64,000 nucleotides of DNA. It comes from Naumannella cuiyingiana (lineage in GTDB: Bacteria; Actinomycetota; Actinomycetes; Propionibacteriales; Propionibacteriaceae). The position numbers and the translations under genes are program-made. The notes beneath the pieces were generated by a model. That model had not been told where the DNA came from, did not search any database, and saw only the letters and a program-made list of their open reading frames with translations. The stretch covers positions 992,001 through 1,056,000 of the forward strand of contig NZ_JACBZS010000001.1 of NCBI RefSeq assembly GCF_013408305.1. Reading direction: 5' to 3'. Of the stretch, positions 36,264 to 46,019 are shown piece by piece (positions within the stretch are counted from its first letter, which is position 1; every line of letters begins with the position of its first letter).

Positions 36264-36884
36264 ATGGCCGAGTACACCCTTCCCGATCTCCCCTATGACT
36301 ACGCCGCGCTGGAGCCGCACATCTCCGCCAAGATCATGGAGCTGCACCACGACAAGCACCACGCGACCTACGTGAAGGGCGCGAACACCGCGGTGGAGAA
36401 GCTGGCCGCGGCCCGCGAGGCCGGTGATCTGGCCAACTTGAACCAGTTGACGACCGACCTGGCGTTCAACCTCGGCGGTCACGTCAACCACTCGATCTTC
36501 TGGAAGAACCTGTCGCCGGACGGTGGCGGTCAGCCCGAGGGCGAGCTGGCCGCGGCCATCGACGAGAACTTCGGCTCCTTCGAGAACTTCCAGAACCAGT
36601 TCACCACCGCCGCGACCGGCATCCAGGGCTCCGGCTGGGCGATCCTTGCCCACGACCCGCTGGGCGATCGGCTGAGCATCTTCCAGTTGCGTGATCAGCA
36701 GGCCCAGATCCCCGCGACCCAGACGCCGCTGGTGGTCCTCGACATGTGGGAGCACGCGTTCTACCTCGACTACCTCAACGTCAAGCCGGACTACGTGAAG
36801 GCCTGGTGGAACATCGTCAACTGGGCCGATGCCGCGCAGCGCTTCCAGGCTGCTCGCGCCATCCCGTCTCCCCAGGCGGAGTGA
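36264..36884 (+). CDS. sodA: Superoxide dismutase, Fe/Mn family
   Basis: 206 residues. Metal ligands are His28 (MELHHDKHH), His76 ([10 protein letters not shown]), Asp160 and His164 ([13 protein letters not shown]). Gln121 in [10 protein letters not shown] is the second-sphere glutamine typical of Mn-type enzymes; propionibacterial enzymes of this family can use either metal. GAGAGGAATC precedes the ATG. With katA at 2104 it forms the oxidative-stress set of the window, though not adjacent. Confidence 0.96.
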   Translation: MAEYTLPDLPYDYAALEPHISAKIMELHHDKHHATYVKGANTAVEKLAAAREAGDLANLNQLTTDLAFNLGGHVNHSIFWKNLSPDGGGQPEGELAAAIDENFGSFENFQNQFTTAATGIQGSGWAILAHDPLGDRLSIFQLRDQQAQIPATQTPLVVLDMWEHAFYLDYLNVKPDYVKAWWNIVNWADAAQRFQAARAIPSPQAE

Positions 36885-36907
36885 GTCCGACCCGTTCCTG
36901 ACCGCGC

Positions 36908-36941
36908 GAGCCCGGTCCGCCTCCCTGGGCGGGCCGGGCTC
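36908..36941 (+). terminator. Terminator hairpin of sodA
   Basis: GAGCCCGGTCCGCC pairs with GGCGGGCCGGGCTC (one T-G wobble), a 14-bp stem with a 6-base loop, 24 bases after the sodA stop. No long T run follows. Confidence 0.65.
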
Positions 36942-36970
36942 GCCGCATTCAGGCGTGAGAACATCGGGCG

Positions 36971-37738
36971 ATGGACGAGCAGCAGGCGCGCCGGGCCAGG
37001 GCCGCCGAGGAGGACGCGAACGCGCGACTGCGCGCGGACGCGGTGCCGCCCGGGCCGGTGCGGGCCTACGGGGAGGATCCCGACGAGCTGGTGGAGGTCT
37101 TCGGCCCCGCCGACGGCCCTGCCGTGGTCTTCGTGCACGGCGGCTTCTGGCGGCCGGCCACCGACCGGGCCCACGCCCGCACCACGGCGCGCGCGCTCGG
37201 CGATGCCGGGTACGCGGTGCACCTCGCCGAGTATCCGCGAACACCCGGCGACCCGGACCGCACACTGACCTCACTGACCCGGTTGGCGGGTACGCCGGCC
37301 GCCGGATACGGGCGCGGGGTGGACACGCTCGGCGAGGCGACCTGGCTCGGGCACTCCGCCGGCGGCCACCTGGTGTTGTGGCTCGCCGCGCGCGGCCTGA
37401 TCGCGGAGGCGATCGCGCTGGCGCCCGTCGCGGATCTGGCCGCGGCCCGGGAGCAGGGGCTCGGCCGCGGGGCCGTCGCGGCCTTCTTCGGCGACGGTGA
37501 TCTTGCCCGCTGGGACCCTCGGTCGTTGGCAGGCGCCGACGGCCCGGGTCGGGTCACCGTCCTGCACGGGACCGACGACGTGACGGTGCCGATCGAGCAG
37601 GGCCGGGCCTTCCCGGAGTCCCTGGTCGAGCTGCCCGGCGCCCACCACTTCGACGTGATCGATCCCGAGTCACCGCACTTTCGCGAGGTCGTGGCCCGGC
37701 TGCCCCGCGGCGGCCCCGCACCGTCGACGCAGGAGTAG
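36971..37738 (+). CDS. Alpha/beta hydrolase, probable kynurenine formamidase
   Basis: 255 residues. HGGFW at 56-60 is the HGGxW oxyanion signature of the eukaryote-type kynurenine formamidase (AFMID) family, and LGHSAGGHLV holds the nucleophile Ser129; GTDDVTVP and GAHHFDVI supply Asp and His. It is convergent with kynU (7-base gap) and close to kynA, so hydrolysis of N-formylkynurenine is the likely role. The common bacterial KynB (cyclase type, HxGTHxDxP) is absent from this window. The start ATG at 36971 has a weak upstream site. Confidence 0.7.
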   Translation: MDEQQARRARAAEEDANARLRADAVPPGPVRAYGEDPDELVEVFGPADGPAVVFVHGGFWRPATDRAHARTTARALGDAGYAVHLAEYPRTPGDPDRTLTSLTRLAGTPAAGYGRGVDTLGEATWLGHSAGGHLVLWLAARGLIAEAIALAPVADLAAAREQGLGRGAVAAFFGDGDLARWDPRSLAGADGPGRVTVLHGTDDVTVPIEQGRAFPESLVELPGAHHFDVIDPESPHFREVVARLPRGGPAPSTQE

Positions 37739-37745
37739 CCCCGGC

Positions 37746-38942
37746 TCAGCGGAGCTGGCGCTCGATCGCGTCGAGGGCGGCCTCGACCTCGGCGAAGCTG
37801 GTGCTCAGCGGCGACAGGCCGAGCCGGATGCCGTCGGGCTCGCGGAAGTCGGGGATGACCCCCTCGCCCCACAGCGCCCGGTAGATCTCTCGGAATGCCG
37901 GGTGCGCGAGCGTCACGTGCGCACCGCGGCGCTCCGGATCGCGGGGCGAGGCGACCCGCACCCCGAGGCCGGCGAGGCGGGCGTCCACCTCGGCGATCAC
38001 GTACTCGCCGAGCTTGATCGACTTCTCCCGGATCGCCGGCAATCCGGCCCGCTCGATCAGCCTGATCATGTCGGCGATCGGCGCCATCCCGAGGATCGGC
38101 GGCGTACCGCTGACGAAGCGGCGCATCCCGGTGGCCGGCCGATAGTCCGGGCCCATCGCGAACGGGTCCGCATGCCCCATCCAGCCGGTGATCGGCTGCT
38201 CCAGCCGATCCTGCAGCCGTGCCGCGACATAGCCGAAGGCGGGTGCGCCCGGGCCGCCGTTCAGGAACTTGTAGCTGCAGCCGACCGCAAGATCGACATC
38301 AGCGGCATCGAGAGCGACCCCGACCACCCCGGCCGAGTGACACAGGTCCCACAACACCAGCGCGCCGGCCTCGTGTGCGATGGCGGTGATCGCCGGCAGA
38401 TCGGCCAGCCAGGCCGATTTGTAGGCGACGTGGCTCAACAACACCACGGCGGTACGCCCGTCGACGGCGTCGGCGACCTGCTCGGGGCTGACCCCGGCCG
38501 CCGGATCCGGTCGCAGCCAGACCAGCTCGGCGCCCGTCTCCCGCGCGACCGCGGCGGCCAGATAGCGATCGGTGGGGAAGTTCTCGGTGTCGAGCACGAT
38601 CCTGCTGCGCCGCGGGTCGAGCGCCACCGCCGCCCGCAACCACTTGTAGAGCAGCACTGTCGTCGAGTCTCCGATCATGGTCTGCCCGGGTCCGGCGCCG
38701 AGCACCACCCGTCCGAGCTCGTCGCCCAGCCGCAGCGGCTCCGCCATCCACTGTTCGTCCCAGGAGCGGATCAGCCCGGTCCCCCAGGCACCGTTGATCA
38801 ACTCCTGCACGCGCTCCGCGCTGGCCCGCAGCGGCCGGCCGAGCGAGTTGCCGTCGAGATAGGCCGACACCCCCTCGGCCGGCAGGAACTCCGCGCCGAA
38901 CTGCGCCAATGGGTCCGCGGCGTCGAGCTCGGCGGCCCTCAC
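37746..38942 (-). CDS. kynU: Kynureninase
   Basis: 398 residues. It cleaves kynurenine to anthranilate and alanine with PLP. The PLP lysine is in [14 protein letters not shown] (about 236), preceded by [11 protein letters not shown]-terminal [10 protein letters not shown] and WMGHADPF are kynureninase motifs. The GTG at 38942 overlaps the kynA stop (GTGA), so both are co-translated. Product anthranilate could feed tryptophan or quinone synthesis. Confidence 0.94.
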   Translation of the reverse strand: MRAAELDAADPLAQFGAEFLPAEGVSAYLDGNSLGRPLRASAERVQELINGAWGTGLIRSWDEQWMAEPLRLGDELGRVVLGAGPGQTMIGDSTTVLLYKWLRAAVALDPRRSRIVLDTENFPTDRYLAAAVARETGAELVWLRPDPAAGVSPEQVADAVDGRTAVVLLSHVAYKSAWLADLPAITAIAHEAGALVLWDLCHSAGVVGVALDAADVDLAVGCSYKFLNGGPGAPAFGYVAARLQDRLEQPITGWMGHADPFAMGPDYRPATGMRRFVSGTPPILGMAPIADMIRLIERAGLPAIREKSIKLGEYVIAEVDARLAGLGVRVASPRDPERRGAHVTLAHPAFREIYRALWGEGVIPDFREPDGIRLGLSPLSTSFAEVEAALDAIERQLR

Positions 38943-39784
38943 GCGCCGATCTCCGTGCGTACCGAGAACAGCTCGGGGAAGAACGTGAGGTCGAGCGCGC
39001 GCTGCAGGAAGCCGACGCCGGACGATCCCCCGGTGCCGGTCTTCATCCCGATCGTGCGCTGCACTGTCTTCAGGTGCCGGAAGCGCCAGAGCTGGAAGTT
39101 GTCCTCCAGGTCGACCAGCTCCTCGCACGCCTCGTAGACGTCCCAGTGATCATGGGCGTTGGCATAGATCTCGACGAAGACCTCGGTCAGTTCCGCGTTC
39201 GGCGTGTGCGCGAGGGTGACATCGCGGTCGAGCACCTCGGCCGGGATGGCGTACCCCCGACGCGCGAGCGCGCGCAGGAACTCGTCGTACAGGCTCGGCG
39301 CCTCCAACAACTCGGTCAGCAGGGCATGGGCGTCGGGGTCGGCGCGGTGCACGTTGAGCATGCCGCGATGTTTGTTGCCGAGGGCGAACTCGACGGCGCG
39401 GTACTGCCAGGACTGGAATCCCGAGGAGTGACCGAGGAAGCCGCGGAACTCGGCGTACTCGGTCGGGGTCAGGGTGGCCAGCACCGACCACTGCTCGGTC
39501 AGCGTGCGCTGGATGTGCTTCACCCGGGCGATCCGCTTCAGCGACTCGCGGAACTCATCGGCCCGCAGCAGCGCGGAGGCCGAGCGCAGCTCGTGCAGCA
39601 CCAGCTTGAACCACAGCTCGGTGGTCTGGTGCTGGATGATGAACAGCAGCTCATCGTGATGCTCGGGCCGGCTGACCGGATGCTGGGCCGACAGCAGGGT
39701 GTCCAGATCGAGATAGGAGCCATAGCTCATCTCGCTGGCGAAGTCGGTGTGGATGCCGGACTCGATGTCTCGGGTGTTGCTCAC
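38939..39784 (-). CDS. kynA: Tryptophan 2,3-dioxygenase
   Basis: 281 residues. It opens the indole ring of tryptophan to N-formylkynurenine using heme. [37 protein letters not shown] and [22 protein letters not shown] (proximal His and substrate loop) are diagnostic. The GTG at 39784 follows a TAGGGT box by six bases, i.e. leaderless. It is the first gene of kynA-kynU. Confidence 0.96.
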   Translation of the reverse strand: MSNTRDIESGIHTDFASEMSYGSYLDLDTLLSAQHPVSRPEHHDELLFIIQHQTTELWFKLVLHELRSASALLRADEFRESLKRIARVKHIQRTLTEQWSVLATLTPTEYAEFRGFLGHSSGFQSWQYRAVEFALGNKHRGMLNVHRADPDAHALLTELLEAPSLYDEFLRALARRGYAIPAEVLDRDVTLAHTPNAELTEVFVEIYANAHDHWDVYEACEELVDLEDNFQLWRFRHLKTVQRTIGMKTGTGGSSGVGFLQRALDLTFFPELFSVRTEIGA

Positions 39785-39790
39785 CAGCGC

Positions 39791-39796
39791 ACCCTA
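39791..39796 (-). promoter_or_regulatory. -10 box (TAGGGT) for leaderless kynA-kynU
   Basis: TAGGGT on the minus strand is six bases before the kynA GTG. The glsA stop is only 26 bases upstream, so the kyn genes may also be reached by read-through from glsA. Confidence 0.55.
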
Positions 39797-39821
39797 ACGC
39801 CGAGGCGCCGGGCCGGGCCGG

Positions 39822-41033
39822 TCAGGCGTCGTCCGCCTTGCCGAGATAGACCCCGTCCGGGTCGTCGACGATCACCTCGATGCCGTCGGCCTCCAACCGG
39901 CGCCGACCTTCCTGCAGCATCCGCAGCCCGACATCGTTGACGGCGAAGACCCGGGTCAGGTCGAACACCGCGCGCGGCTCGGTGATCGGTTGCTCGACCA
40001 GCGCGCGCAACATCCGCTCCGCCTGCGGGAACTGGACGCTGCCCTGAAGCTCGAAGACCGCGCTGTCGGCATCGTCGCGCCGGGACCGCATCACCGACCG
40101 CGCGGGCTGCGGCGCCTCCATCATGTGCATGCCCATGTCGTCCGACAGCCGCTCGAAGATCTGCACCCCGCGGACGCTGTTGCCGTGCGCATCCAGCCTC
40201 GGCGAGAACGTCGCCAGTCCGACCTGCCCGGGCAGCGCGCCGATCAGCACCCCCGACACCCCGCTCTTGGCCGGGATGCCGACGCTGGTCACCCAGTCGC
40301 CGGCCGCGTCGTACATCCCACAGGTCGTCATCACGCTCAGCACCTGCCGGTTCACCCGCGGCGGGATCACCTGCTCCCCGGTGAGCGGCTGGACGCCGCC
40401 GGCCGCCAGCGTCGCCGCCATCACCGACAGGTCGTGCGCGGTGACGTTGATCGAACACTGCCGGATGTAGCCGCGCACGGCGTCCTCGGGGTCGCCCTCG
40501 ACGATGCCGCGCGAGCGCAGCAGATTGGCCAGGGCGCGGTTGCGGTACGCCTCGGACATCTCGGAGGCGAACACCGCCTCGTCCACGGTCAGCTCGCGCC
40601 CGGCCAGCCGGCCGGCGAACTCGCGGAAGCGCTCCACGCGCGCATCGAGATTGTCGCCGTCGATCAGGGCATGTGCGGCGATCGCGCCCGCATTGATCAT
40701 CGGATTGCGCGGCCGCCCGGTGGCGGGGTCCAGCGAGATCTCGTTGAACGCATCCCCCGACGGCTCCACATCGATCTTCTGCAGCACGGCCTCCAGCCCG
40801 CGATCGATGACCGCCAGCGCGTAGGCGAACGGCTTGGACACCGACTGGATGCTGATCTCGTCGGCGGTGTCGCCGACGTCGTAGACGGCACCGTCGACGG
40901 TGCACAGCGAGACGCCGAGCCGGTCGGGGTCGGCGTCGCGCAGTTCGGGAATGTAGTCGGCCGGCGCGCCGGAGGTGTCGCCGCCGCAGGTGTCGAGCAC
41001 CTGGGTCAGATAGTCCGGAATCGGTGACCTCAC
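39822..41033 (-). CDS. glsA: Glutaminase with C-terminal STAS-like domain
   Basis: 403 residues. The beta-lactamase-like glutaminase domain (1-300) has the SxxK nucleophile at 64-67 (SVSKPFAY), NPMINAGAIA and MTTCGMYDAAG. The last 90 residues (FELQGSVQFPQAERMLRALV onwards) look like a STAS domain, a combination found in other actinobacterial glutaminases. It releases ammonia and glutamate from glutamine. The GTG at 41033 follows a TAGGCT box by six bases. Confidence 0.92.
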   Translation of the reverse strand: MRSPIPDYLTQVLDTCGGDTSGAPADYIPELRDADPDRLGVSLCTVDGAVYDVGDTADEISIQSVSKPFAYALAVIDRGLEAVLQKIDVEPSGDAFNEISLDPATGRPRNPMINAGAIAAHALIDGDNLDARVERFREFAGRLAGRELTVDEAVFASEMSEAYRNRALANLLRSRGIVEGDPEDAVRGYIRQCSINVTAHDLSVMAATLAAGGVQPLTGEQVIPPRVNRQVLSVMTTCGMYDAAGDWVTSVGIPAKSGVSGVLIGALPGQVGLATFSPRLDAHGNSVRGVQIFERLSDDMGMHMMEAPQPARSVMRSRRDDADSAVFELQGSVQFPQAERMLRALVEQPITEPRAVFDLTRVFAVNDVGLRMLQEGRRRLEADGIEVIVDDPDGVYLGKADDA

Positions 41034-41039
41034 GGGCCG

Positions 41040-41045
41040 AGCCTA
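41040..41045 (-). promoter_or_regulatory. -10 box (TAGGCT) for leaderless glsA
   Basis: TAGGCT on the minus strand ends six bases before the GTG at 41033. No ribosome site intervenes. Confidence 0.5.
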
Positions 41046-41208
41046 ACGGAGCCGGACGTCCGGCCCGCTGGGCTGCACGGGTACGCCGCGGCGGCGTCCG
41101 GGCACCGACCGGACGCGGTGTCCGGGACGTCCGGGAGGACGGGCCGGCCCTTGTGGGACAGGCGGGCCGGGCCGTGGGCTGGGGTTCCGGGAAACGACGA
41201 GAGGATCC

Positions 41209-42171
41209 ATGATGACCGCTCCCACGACGCCGCGCCGCCTCGGCCGGCGCATCTTCGCCGGGCTCGGCGCCGCGGCCCTGAGCACCGGCGTACTGCTCGG
41301 CGGCCTGTCGACCGCGCCCACCGCGACCGCTGCGCCGGCGCCGGCCGAGCAGACCGCGGCCTCGACCGACATCCGCACCGCCCAGATCAATCTGCGCGGC
41401 CTGGACTACTACCACGACGCCGTCGACGGCGAGAACGGTACGAACACCTTGGCCGCCGTCCGCGCCTTCCAGACCGATGCCTGCATCGAGGTGGACGGTT
41501 CCTACGGGCCGCAGACCGCAGCGGCCGTGTCGGCGAAGATCAAGCAGGTGCAGGCACGGGTCGGCATCGACCAGGACGGCTCCTACGGGACCGCGACGAC
41601 GGAGGCGGTGCGCAAGTACCAGACCGCCAAGGGCCTCAAGGCCGACGGGATCGCCGGCCCCGAGACGATGCGCAGCATGGGCATCTCGCGGACCGACTGC
41701 GAGGCGCCGACGACCGACGAGCGGGTCAAGAAGATCCTGGCGCTCGCCGAGCAGCAGGTCGGCATCGTGGCCGGCCCGGATGCCCAGAAGTTCTTCTACG
41801 GCGAGTGGTCGCACCTGGACACCACGAACCGCGAGACGGGCAACTGGTGCGCGGGCTTCGTGTCCTGGGTCACCAGCAAGCAGCTCGGCCTCCACCCCTA
41901 CAACATGGTCGGGGTACGCCACTACCGGGCCAAGGCCGAAGCGAACGACGAGATGAGCTTCGTCGGCCAGGCCCGCCCCGGCGACTTCGCCGTCTACGAC
42001 TGGGACAACAACGGGGTCTGGGACCACATCGGCATCGTGAAGACGGTCAACGGGGCGTCGTTCACGACCATCGAGGGCAATACCTCCGGGCCGAAGGCGA
42101 AGTCCCAGGTCGCCGAGCGCAACCGCGGCACCGACCAGGGCTACGACGTGGAGTTCATTCGCCTGAAGTGA
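41209..42171 (+). CDS. Secreted peptidoglycan-binding CHAP-domain hydrolase
   Basis: 320 residues. A twin-Arg-containing signal peptide (RRLGRRIFAG, cut near 42) is followed by two short peptidoglycan-binding repeats (VRAFQTDACIEVDGSYGPQT; VRKYQTAKGLKADGIAGPET). The C-terminal CHAP-like domain has the nucleophile Cys in NWCAGFVSW, with DHIGIVKTVNG providing His and TIEGN following. It would cleave peptide bonds of peptidoglycan. GAGGATCC precedes ATGATG; either ATG may start. A strong terminator follows. Confidence 0.85.
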   Translation: MMTAPTTPRRLGRRIFAGLGAAALSTGVLLGGLSTAPTATAAPAPAEQTAASTDIRTAQINLRGLDYYHDAVDGENGTNTLAAVRAFQTDACIEVDGSYGPQTAAAVSAKIKQVQARVGIDQDGSYGTATTEAVRKYQTAKGLKADGIAGPETMRSMGISRTDCEAPTTDERVKKILALAEQQVGIVAGPDAQKFFYGEWSHLDTTNRETGNWCAGFVSWVTSKQLGLHPYNMVGVRHYRAKAEANDEMSFVGQARPGDFAVYDWDNNGVWDHIGIVKTVNGASFTTIEGNTSGPKAKSQVAERNRGTDQGYDVEFIRLK

Positions 42172-42192
42172 GGCGCGGTCAGGACTGACGCG

Positions 42193-42232
42193 CAACGGGC
42201 GCCGCACCACCGAAGTGGTGCGGCGCCCGTTG
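42193..42232. terminator. Bidirectional terminator between CHAP gene and rplQ
   Basis: CAACGGGCGCCGCACCAC and its exact reverse complement form an 18-bp stem around the tetraloop CGAA. It follows the CHAP gene by 21 bases and the rplQ stop by 23, so it serves both convergent transcripts. Confidence 0.9.
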
Positions 42233-42255
42233 TCTGTCGGCTGGCTGTCGGCGGG

Positions 42256-43041
42256 TCAGCCGGCCTTGCTGAAGCCGGCGGCCTCGGCGGACTCCTCGGA
42301 GTCGAACCAGACCTCGGCGACCGTCTGGTCGTACCAGCGCGACTCCGGGGTGTGGAACTTCATCGAGTCCTCGTTGCCCTTGATCGCGAAGCCCTCCGGC
42401 GGGGTCTCGCCGCGGAAGGAGCCCTTGCCGTAGTCCTTGACCTCGGCGGCCTCCTCGGCGGCGGCGTCCTCGGTCGCGGTCTCGTCGGCGGCGGCCTCGG
42501 CAGATTCGTCGGCGGCGGTGTCGACCTCGGCGGCCGCGAGTGCGGCGGCCTTGGCGTTGCTCTCCTCGGTCGTCTCCTCCTCGGCAGCGGCCGGCGCGGC
42601 GGCGGCCTTCTTGGCCGGTGCCTTCTTGGCGGCGGCCTTCTTGGCGGGCTTGGCGCCCGACTTCGCGTTGCGGGACTCCTCGACCGACTCGGTGACGATC
42701 TCGATCACGGCCATCGGGGCGTTGTCGCCCTTGCGCGGCCCGACCTTGATGATCCGGGTGTAGCCGCCGTCGCGCCCGGCGAGGGCCGGGGCGATCTCGG
42801 TGAACAGGACGTGCACGACGGACTTGTCCCGGACGTGGGTCAGCACCTGCCGGCGGGCGGCAAGATCACCGCGCTTGGCCTTGGTGATCAGCTTCTCGGC
42901 GAGCGGGCGTACCCGCTTCGCCTTTGCCTCGGTCGTGGTGATCTTCCCGTGCTCGAACAACTGGCTGGCCAGGTTGTCCAGGATGATCCGCTCGTGTGCC
43001 GGGCTGCCGCCCAGGCGGGGACCCTTGGTGGGGGTAGGCAT
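42256..43041 (-). CDS. rplQ: 50S ribosomal protein L17 with acidic linker and C-terminal extra domain
   Basis: 261 residues against about 120 for the L17 core. Residues 1-118 are L17 ([42 protein letters not shown]). A Lys/Ala-rich then Glu/Ala-rich linker (125-200) leads to a 55-residue domain, [17 protein letters not shown], then [18 protein letters not shown], which resembles the small domain I recall as the sunset domain in actinobacterial proteins. The extension is exposed on the ribosome near the exit tunnel by position, which is inference. truA does not follow. Confidence 0.93.
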   Translation of the reverse strand: MPTPTKGPRLGGSPAHERIILDNLASQLFEHGKITTTEAKAKRVRPLAEKLITKAKRGDLAARRQVLTHVRDKSVVHVLFTEIAPALAGRDGGYTRIIKVGPRKGDNAPMAVIEIVTESVEESRNAKSGAKPAKKAAAKKAPAKKAAAAPAAAEEETTEESNAKAAALAAAEVDTAADESAEAAADETATEDAAAEEAAEVKDYGKGSFRGETPPEGFAIKGNEDSMKFHTPESRWYDQTVAEVWFDSEESAEAAGFSKAG

Positions 43042-43074
43042 CTGTCAGTTCTCCAATTGATCTTCGGTGGCCGC

Positions 43075-44112
43075 TCAGTACTGCTCGGTCTCGGCGAAGT
43101 CGGCGTCGCCGCGCTCGTCGCCCTCGGTGTCCTCGTCGTCGTAGCGACCGATCGCGGTCAGCGGGTCGAAGCCGGGCGCGCTGTCCTTCAGCGACAGGCC
43201 CATCTCGGCCAGCTTCAGCTTGACCTCGTCGATCGACTTGGAGCCGAAGTTGCGGATGTCGAGCAGGTCCTGCTCCGAGCGCGAGACCAGCTCGCCCACG
43301 GTGTGGATGCCCTCGCGCTTGAGGCAGTTGTAGGACCGCACGGTGAGGTTCAGGTCCTCGACCGGCAGGGCCAGGTCCGCGGCGAGCTGCTCGTCGACCG
43401 GCGACGGGCCGATCTCGATGCCCTCGGCCTCGGTGTTCAGCTCGTGCGCGAGGCCGAACAGCTCGACGAGGGTACGCCCGGCCGAGGCGACCGCGTCGCG
43501 CGGACGGATGGCCGGCTTGGTCTCGACGTCGACGATCAGCTTGTCGAAGTCGGTGCGCTGCTCGACGCGGGTGGCCTCGACCTTGTAGGTGACCTTGAGC
43601 ACCGGGGAGTAGATCGAGTCGACCGGGATCCGGCCGATCTCGTTCTCGAAGCCCTTGTTCTGCACGGCGGAGACATAGCCGCGGCCGCGCTCGACGACCA
43701 GCTCCATCTCCAGGCGGCCGTTGTCGTTCAGGGTCGCGATGTGCAGCTCGGGGTTGTGGATCTCGACCCCGGCCGGCGGCGCGATGTCGGCGGCGGTGAC
43801 GGCACCGGCGCCGGACTTGCGCAGGTACATGACGACGGGCTCGTCCTCCTCGGAGGAGACGACCAGCGCCTTCAGGTTGAGGATGATCTCGGTCACATCC
43901 TCGACGACGCCCTCGATGGTGGAGAACTCGTGCAGGTTGCCCTCGATCTTGATGCTCGTCACCGCGGCGCCCGGGATGGACGACAGCAGGGTGCGGCGCA
44001 GGGAGTTGCCCAGGGTGTAGCCGAAGCCGGGCTCCAGCGGCTCGATGACGAACCGCGAACGGAACTCGTCGACCTTCTCCTCGGACAGTGCGGGGCGCTG
44101 TGCGATCAGCAT
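43075..44112 (-). CDS. rpoA: DNA-directed RNA polymerase subunit alpha
   Basis: 345 residues. The N-terminal assembly domain has [21 protein letters not shown] and the C-terminal domain has [35 protein letters not shown], the DNA- and activator-binding part, then an acidic tail ([15 protein letters not shown]). It is preceded by a 130-base gap after rpsD and followed by rplQ 33 bases later. Confidence 0.98.
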   Translation of the reverse strand: MLIAQRPALSEEKVDEFRSRFVIEPLEPGFGYTLGNSLRRTLLSSIPGAAVTSIKIEGNLHEFSTIEGVVEDVTEIILNLKALVVSSEEDEPVVMYLRKSGAGAVTAADIAPPAGVEIHNPELHIATLNDNGRLEMELVVERGRGYVSAVQNKGFENEIGRIPVDSIYSPVLKVTYKVEATRVEQRTDFDKLIVDVETKPAIRPRDAVASAGRTLVELFGLAHELNTEAEGIEIGPSPVDEQLAADLALPVEDLNLTVRSYNCLKREGIHTVGELVSRSEQDLLDIRNFGSKSIDEVKLKLAEMGLSLKDSAPGFDPLTAIGRYDDEDTEGDERGDADFAETEQY

Positions 44113-44242
44113 GTTCGGTTTCCTTTCGGCCGCCCGCTATTTGACGGCGAATGGGTGGACCCGGTCGCTGCTGCGTACCGGGTTGGTACGCCGGTGCGCC
44201 GCGCGGATGATGATCACCGCGAGACGCACCGGCGTGGCGGGC
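44113..44242 (-). other. Structured gap between rpsD and rpoA
   Basis: This 130-base spacer can fold: GCCGGTGCG (44190-44198) pairs with CGCACCGGC (44225-44233), with an inner CGCGG/CCGCG pairing, and ACCCGGT pairs with ACCGGGT just beside it. It may be a processing site or a control element adjusting rpoA against the ribosomal genes. No gene is visible. Confidence 0.45.
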
Positions 44243-44854
44243 TCAGCTCACCTTGGAGTAGAGCTCGACGATCAGTTGCTCCTGGACGTCGACGGCGATC
44301 TGCTCGCGCTTCGGCAGCGCGTGCACCAAGATCATCATCGGGTCGGTGCGGGCCTCCAGCCAGCCCGGGACCTCGCGCTCGCCATGGGTCTCGCGGGCGA
44401 CGACCAGCGGGTGCAGGTCGGTCGACTTCTCGCGCACGGTGATCACATCGTGCGGGCTGACCCGGTAGGAGGGGATGTTGACCTTCTTGCCGTTGACCTC
44501 GAAGTGGCCGTGGTTGACCAACTGGCGGGCCTGGCGGCGGGTGTTGGCGAAGCCGGCGCGGTAGATCACGTTGTCCAGCCGGGACTCGAGGATGCGCAAC
44601 AGCACGTCGCCGGTGCGCCCGGTGAGCCGGTTGGCCTCCTCGTAGTAGCGGCGGAACTGCTTCTCCAGCACGCCGTAGGCGTAGCGGGCCTTCTGCTTCT
44701 CCCGCATCTGGAGCAGGTACTCCGACTCCTTGGTGCGGCCGCGGCCGTGCATACCCGGCGGGTAGGGGCGGCGCTCGAAGGCCTTGTCGTTGCCGACCAG
44801 GTCGGTGCCGAGACGACGCGACTTCTTGGTCAGCGGGCCGGTGTAACGAGCCAT
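44243..44854 (-). CDS. rpsD: 30S ribosomal protein S4
   Basis: 203 residues. S4 is a primary 16S rRNA binder. The start MARYTGPLTKKSRRLG and the S4 RNA-binding domain (LLRILESRLDNVIYRAGFANTRRQARQLVNHGHFEVNG) are typical, and YPPGMHGRGR matches the zinc-free form. A 28-base gap separates it from rpsK. Confidence 0.97.
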   Translation of the reverse strand: MARYTGPLTKKSRRLGTDLVGNDKAFERRPYPPGMHGRGRTKESEYLLQMREKQKARYAYGVLEKQFRRYYEEANRLTGRTGDVLLRILESRLDNVIYRAGFANTRRQARQLVNHGHFEVNGKKVNIPSYRVSPHDVITVREKSTDLHPLVVARETHGEREVPGWLEARTDPMMILVHALPKREQIAVDVQEQLIVELYSKVS

Positions 44855-44882
44855 GATTCAGTCCTTTCCTGTGTCGTCTCGA

Positions 44883-45287
44883 TCAGACCCGGCGCCGCTT
44901 GGGCGGGCGGGTGCCGTTGTGCGGTACAGGGGTCACGTCGGCGATCGCGCCGACCTCGAGGCCGACCGCGCCGAGCGAACGGATCGCGGTCTCCCGGCCG
45001 GAACCGGGGCCCTTGACGAACACGTCGACCCGCTTCATGCCGTGGTCCATGGCGCGCCGGCCGGCGGCCTCCGCGGCCATCTGGGCGGCGTACGGGGTCG
45101 ACTTGCGCGAACCCTTGAAGCCGACGGTGCCGGCCGAGGCCCAGGCGATGACCGCGCCGGTCGGGTCGGTGATCGTGATGATCGTGTTGTTGAACGTCGA
45201 CTTGATGTGGGCCTGGCCCGCGACGATGTTCTTCTTCTCCTTGCGGCGCACCTTCTTGGCGCCGCTGCTGCGTCCTGCAGTAGCCAT
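44883..45287 (-). CDS. rpsK: 30S ribosomal protein S11
   Basis: 134 residues, typical size. [37 protein letters not shown] and [18 protein letters not shown] are S11 signatures. It lies 11 bases after rpsM in the infA-rplQ operon. Confidence 0.97.
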   Translation of the reverse strand: MATAGRSSGAKKVRRKEKKNIVAGQAHIKSTFNNTIITITDPTGAVIAWASAGTVGFKGSRKSTPYAAQMAAEAAGRRAMDHGMKRVDVFVKGPGSGRETAIRSLGAVGLEVGAIADVTPVPHNGTRPPKRRRV

Positions 45288-45298
45288 CTGGTGCGTCC

Positions 45299-45667
45299 TT
45301 ACTTCTTCTTGCCGGCGACGGGCTTGCGCTTGCCCTTGCGCTGACGGGCGTTGGTGCGGGTCCGCTGGCCGCGGACGGGGAGACCGGAGCGGTGCCGCCG
45401 GCCCTGGTAGGTGCCGATCTCGACCTTGCGGCGGATGTCGGCGGCGATCTCGCGGCGCAGGTCGCCCTCGATCTGGTAGTTGCCATCGAGGTGGTCGCGC
45501 AGCGCAACCAACTGCTCGTCGTTCAGCTCGTGGACGCGGAGGTCACCGGAGATACCGGTGGCCTTCAGGGTCTCCAGCGCGCGGGTACGCCCGACGCCGA
45601 AGATGTAGGTGAGTGCGACCTCGAGGCGCTTGTCGCGCGGCAGGTCGACACCACTGAGGCGTGCCAT
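45299..45667 (-). CDS. rpsM: 30S ribosomal protein S13
   Basis: 122 residues from the ATG at 45667 ([20 protein letters not shown]); AAAGAG is six bases upstream. An in-frame ATG at 45682 is not supported. [22 protein letters not shown] is the conserved tRNA-contacting tail. Confidence 0.97.
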   Translation of the reverse strand: MARLSGVDLPRDKRLEVALTYIFGVGRTRALETLKATGISGDLRVHELNDEQLVALRDHLDGNYQIEGDLRREIAADIRRKVEIGTYQGRRHRSGLPVRGQRTRTNARQRKGKRKPVAGKKK

Positions 45668-45834
45668 GTGTGACTCTTTCACTCATCGGAGGTGTCGGCG
45701 TGAAGCGTCCCGGCGGTGCGGGCCCCGGCCTCCGACCGGGGGTGGACCCGCCGGCGAGCGGCGGGCTGCATTCACGTTGTTGGGTTATTCAGTTGTCGTC
45801 GAGCCGTGACTGCGGCCCGGCCGCAGCGGGCTGG
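45668..45834 (-). other. 167-base structured spacer between rpmJ and rpsM
   Basis: The gap is long for this operon. In the RNA three hairpins can form: CTGCGG with CCGCAG just after rpmJ, CCCGCCG with CGGCGGG, and CCCCGG with CCGGGG. The position directly before rpsM is where the alpha operon of E. coli carries the S4-controlled pseudoknot, so an analogous control site is possible, but I see no sequence likeness. Confidence 0.45.
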
Positions 45835-45948
45835 TCAGCCCTGGCGCTGCTTGTGGCGCGGGTTCTCGCAGATCACCATCACGCGACCGTGCCGGCGGAT
45901 CACCTTGCACTTGTCGCAGATCCTCTTGACGCTCGGCTGAACCTTCAT
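45835..45948 (-). CDS. rpmJ: 50S ribosomal protein L36 (zinc-binding form)
   Basis: 37 residues: [20 protein letters not shown] and the rest. Cys11, Cys14, Cys27 and His32 (CDKC and VICENPRH) are the zinc ligands, so this is the zinc-containing paralogue. AAAGAGAG is close upstream of the ATG. It lies 71 bases after infA. Confidence 0.96.
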   Translation of the reverse strand: MKVQPSVKRICDKCKVIRRHGRVMVICENPRHKQRQG

Positions 45949-46019
45949 CGAGCTCTCTTTTCGATCTGGCCCCGGGCAGGCGTGCACCCGTCGGGGAGTT
46001 GATGATTTGTTGACCCCGG

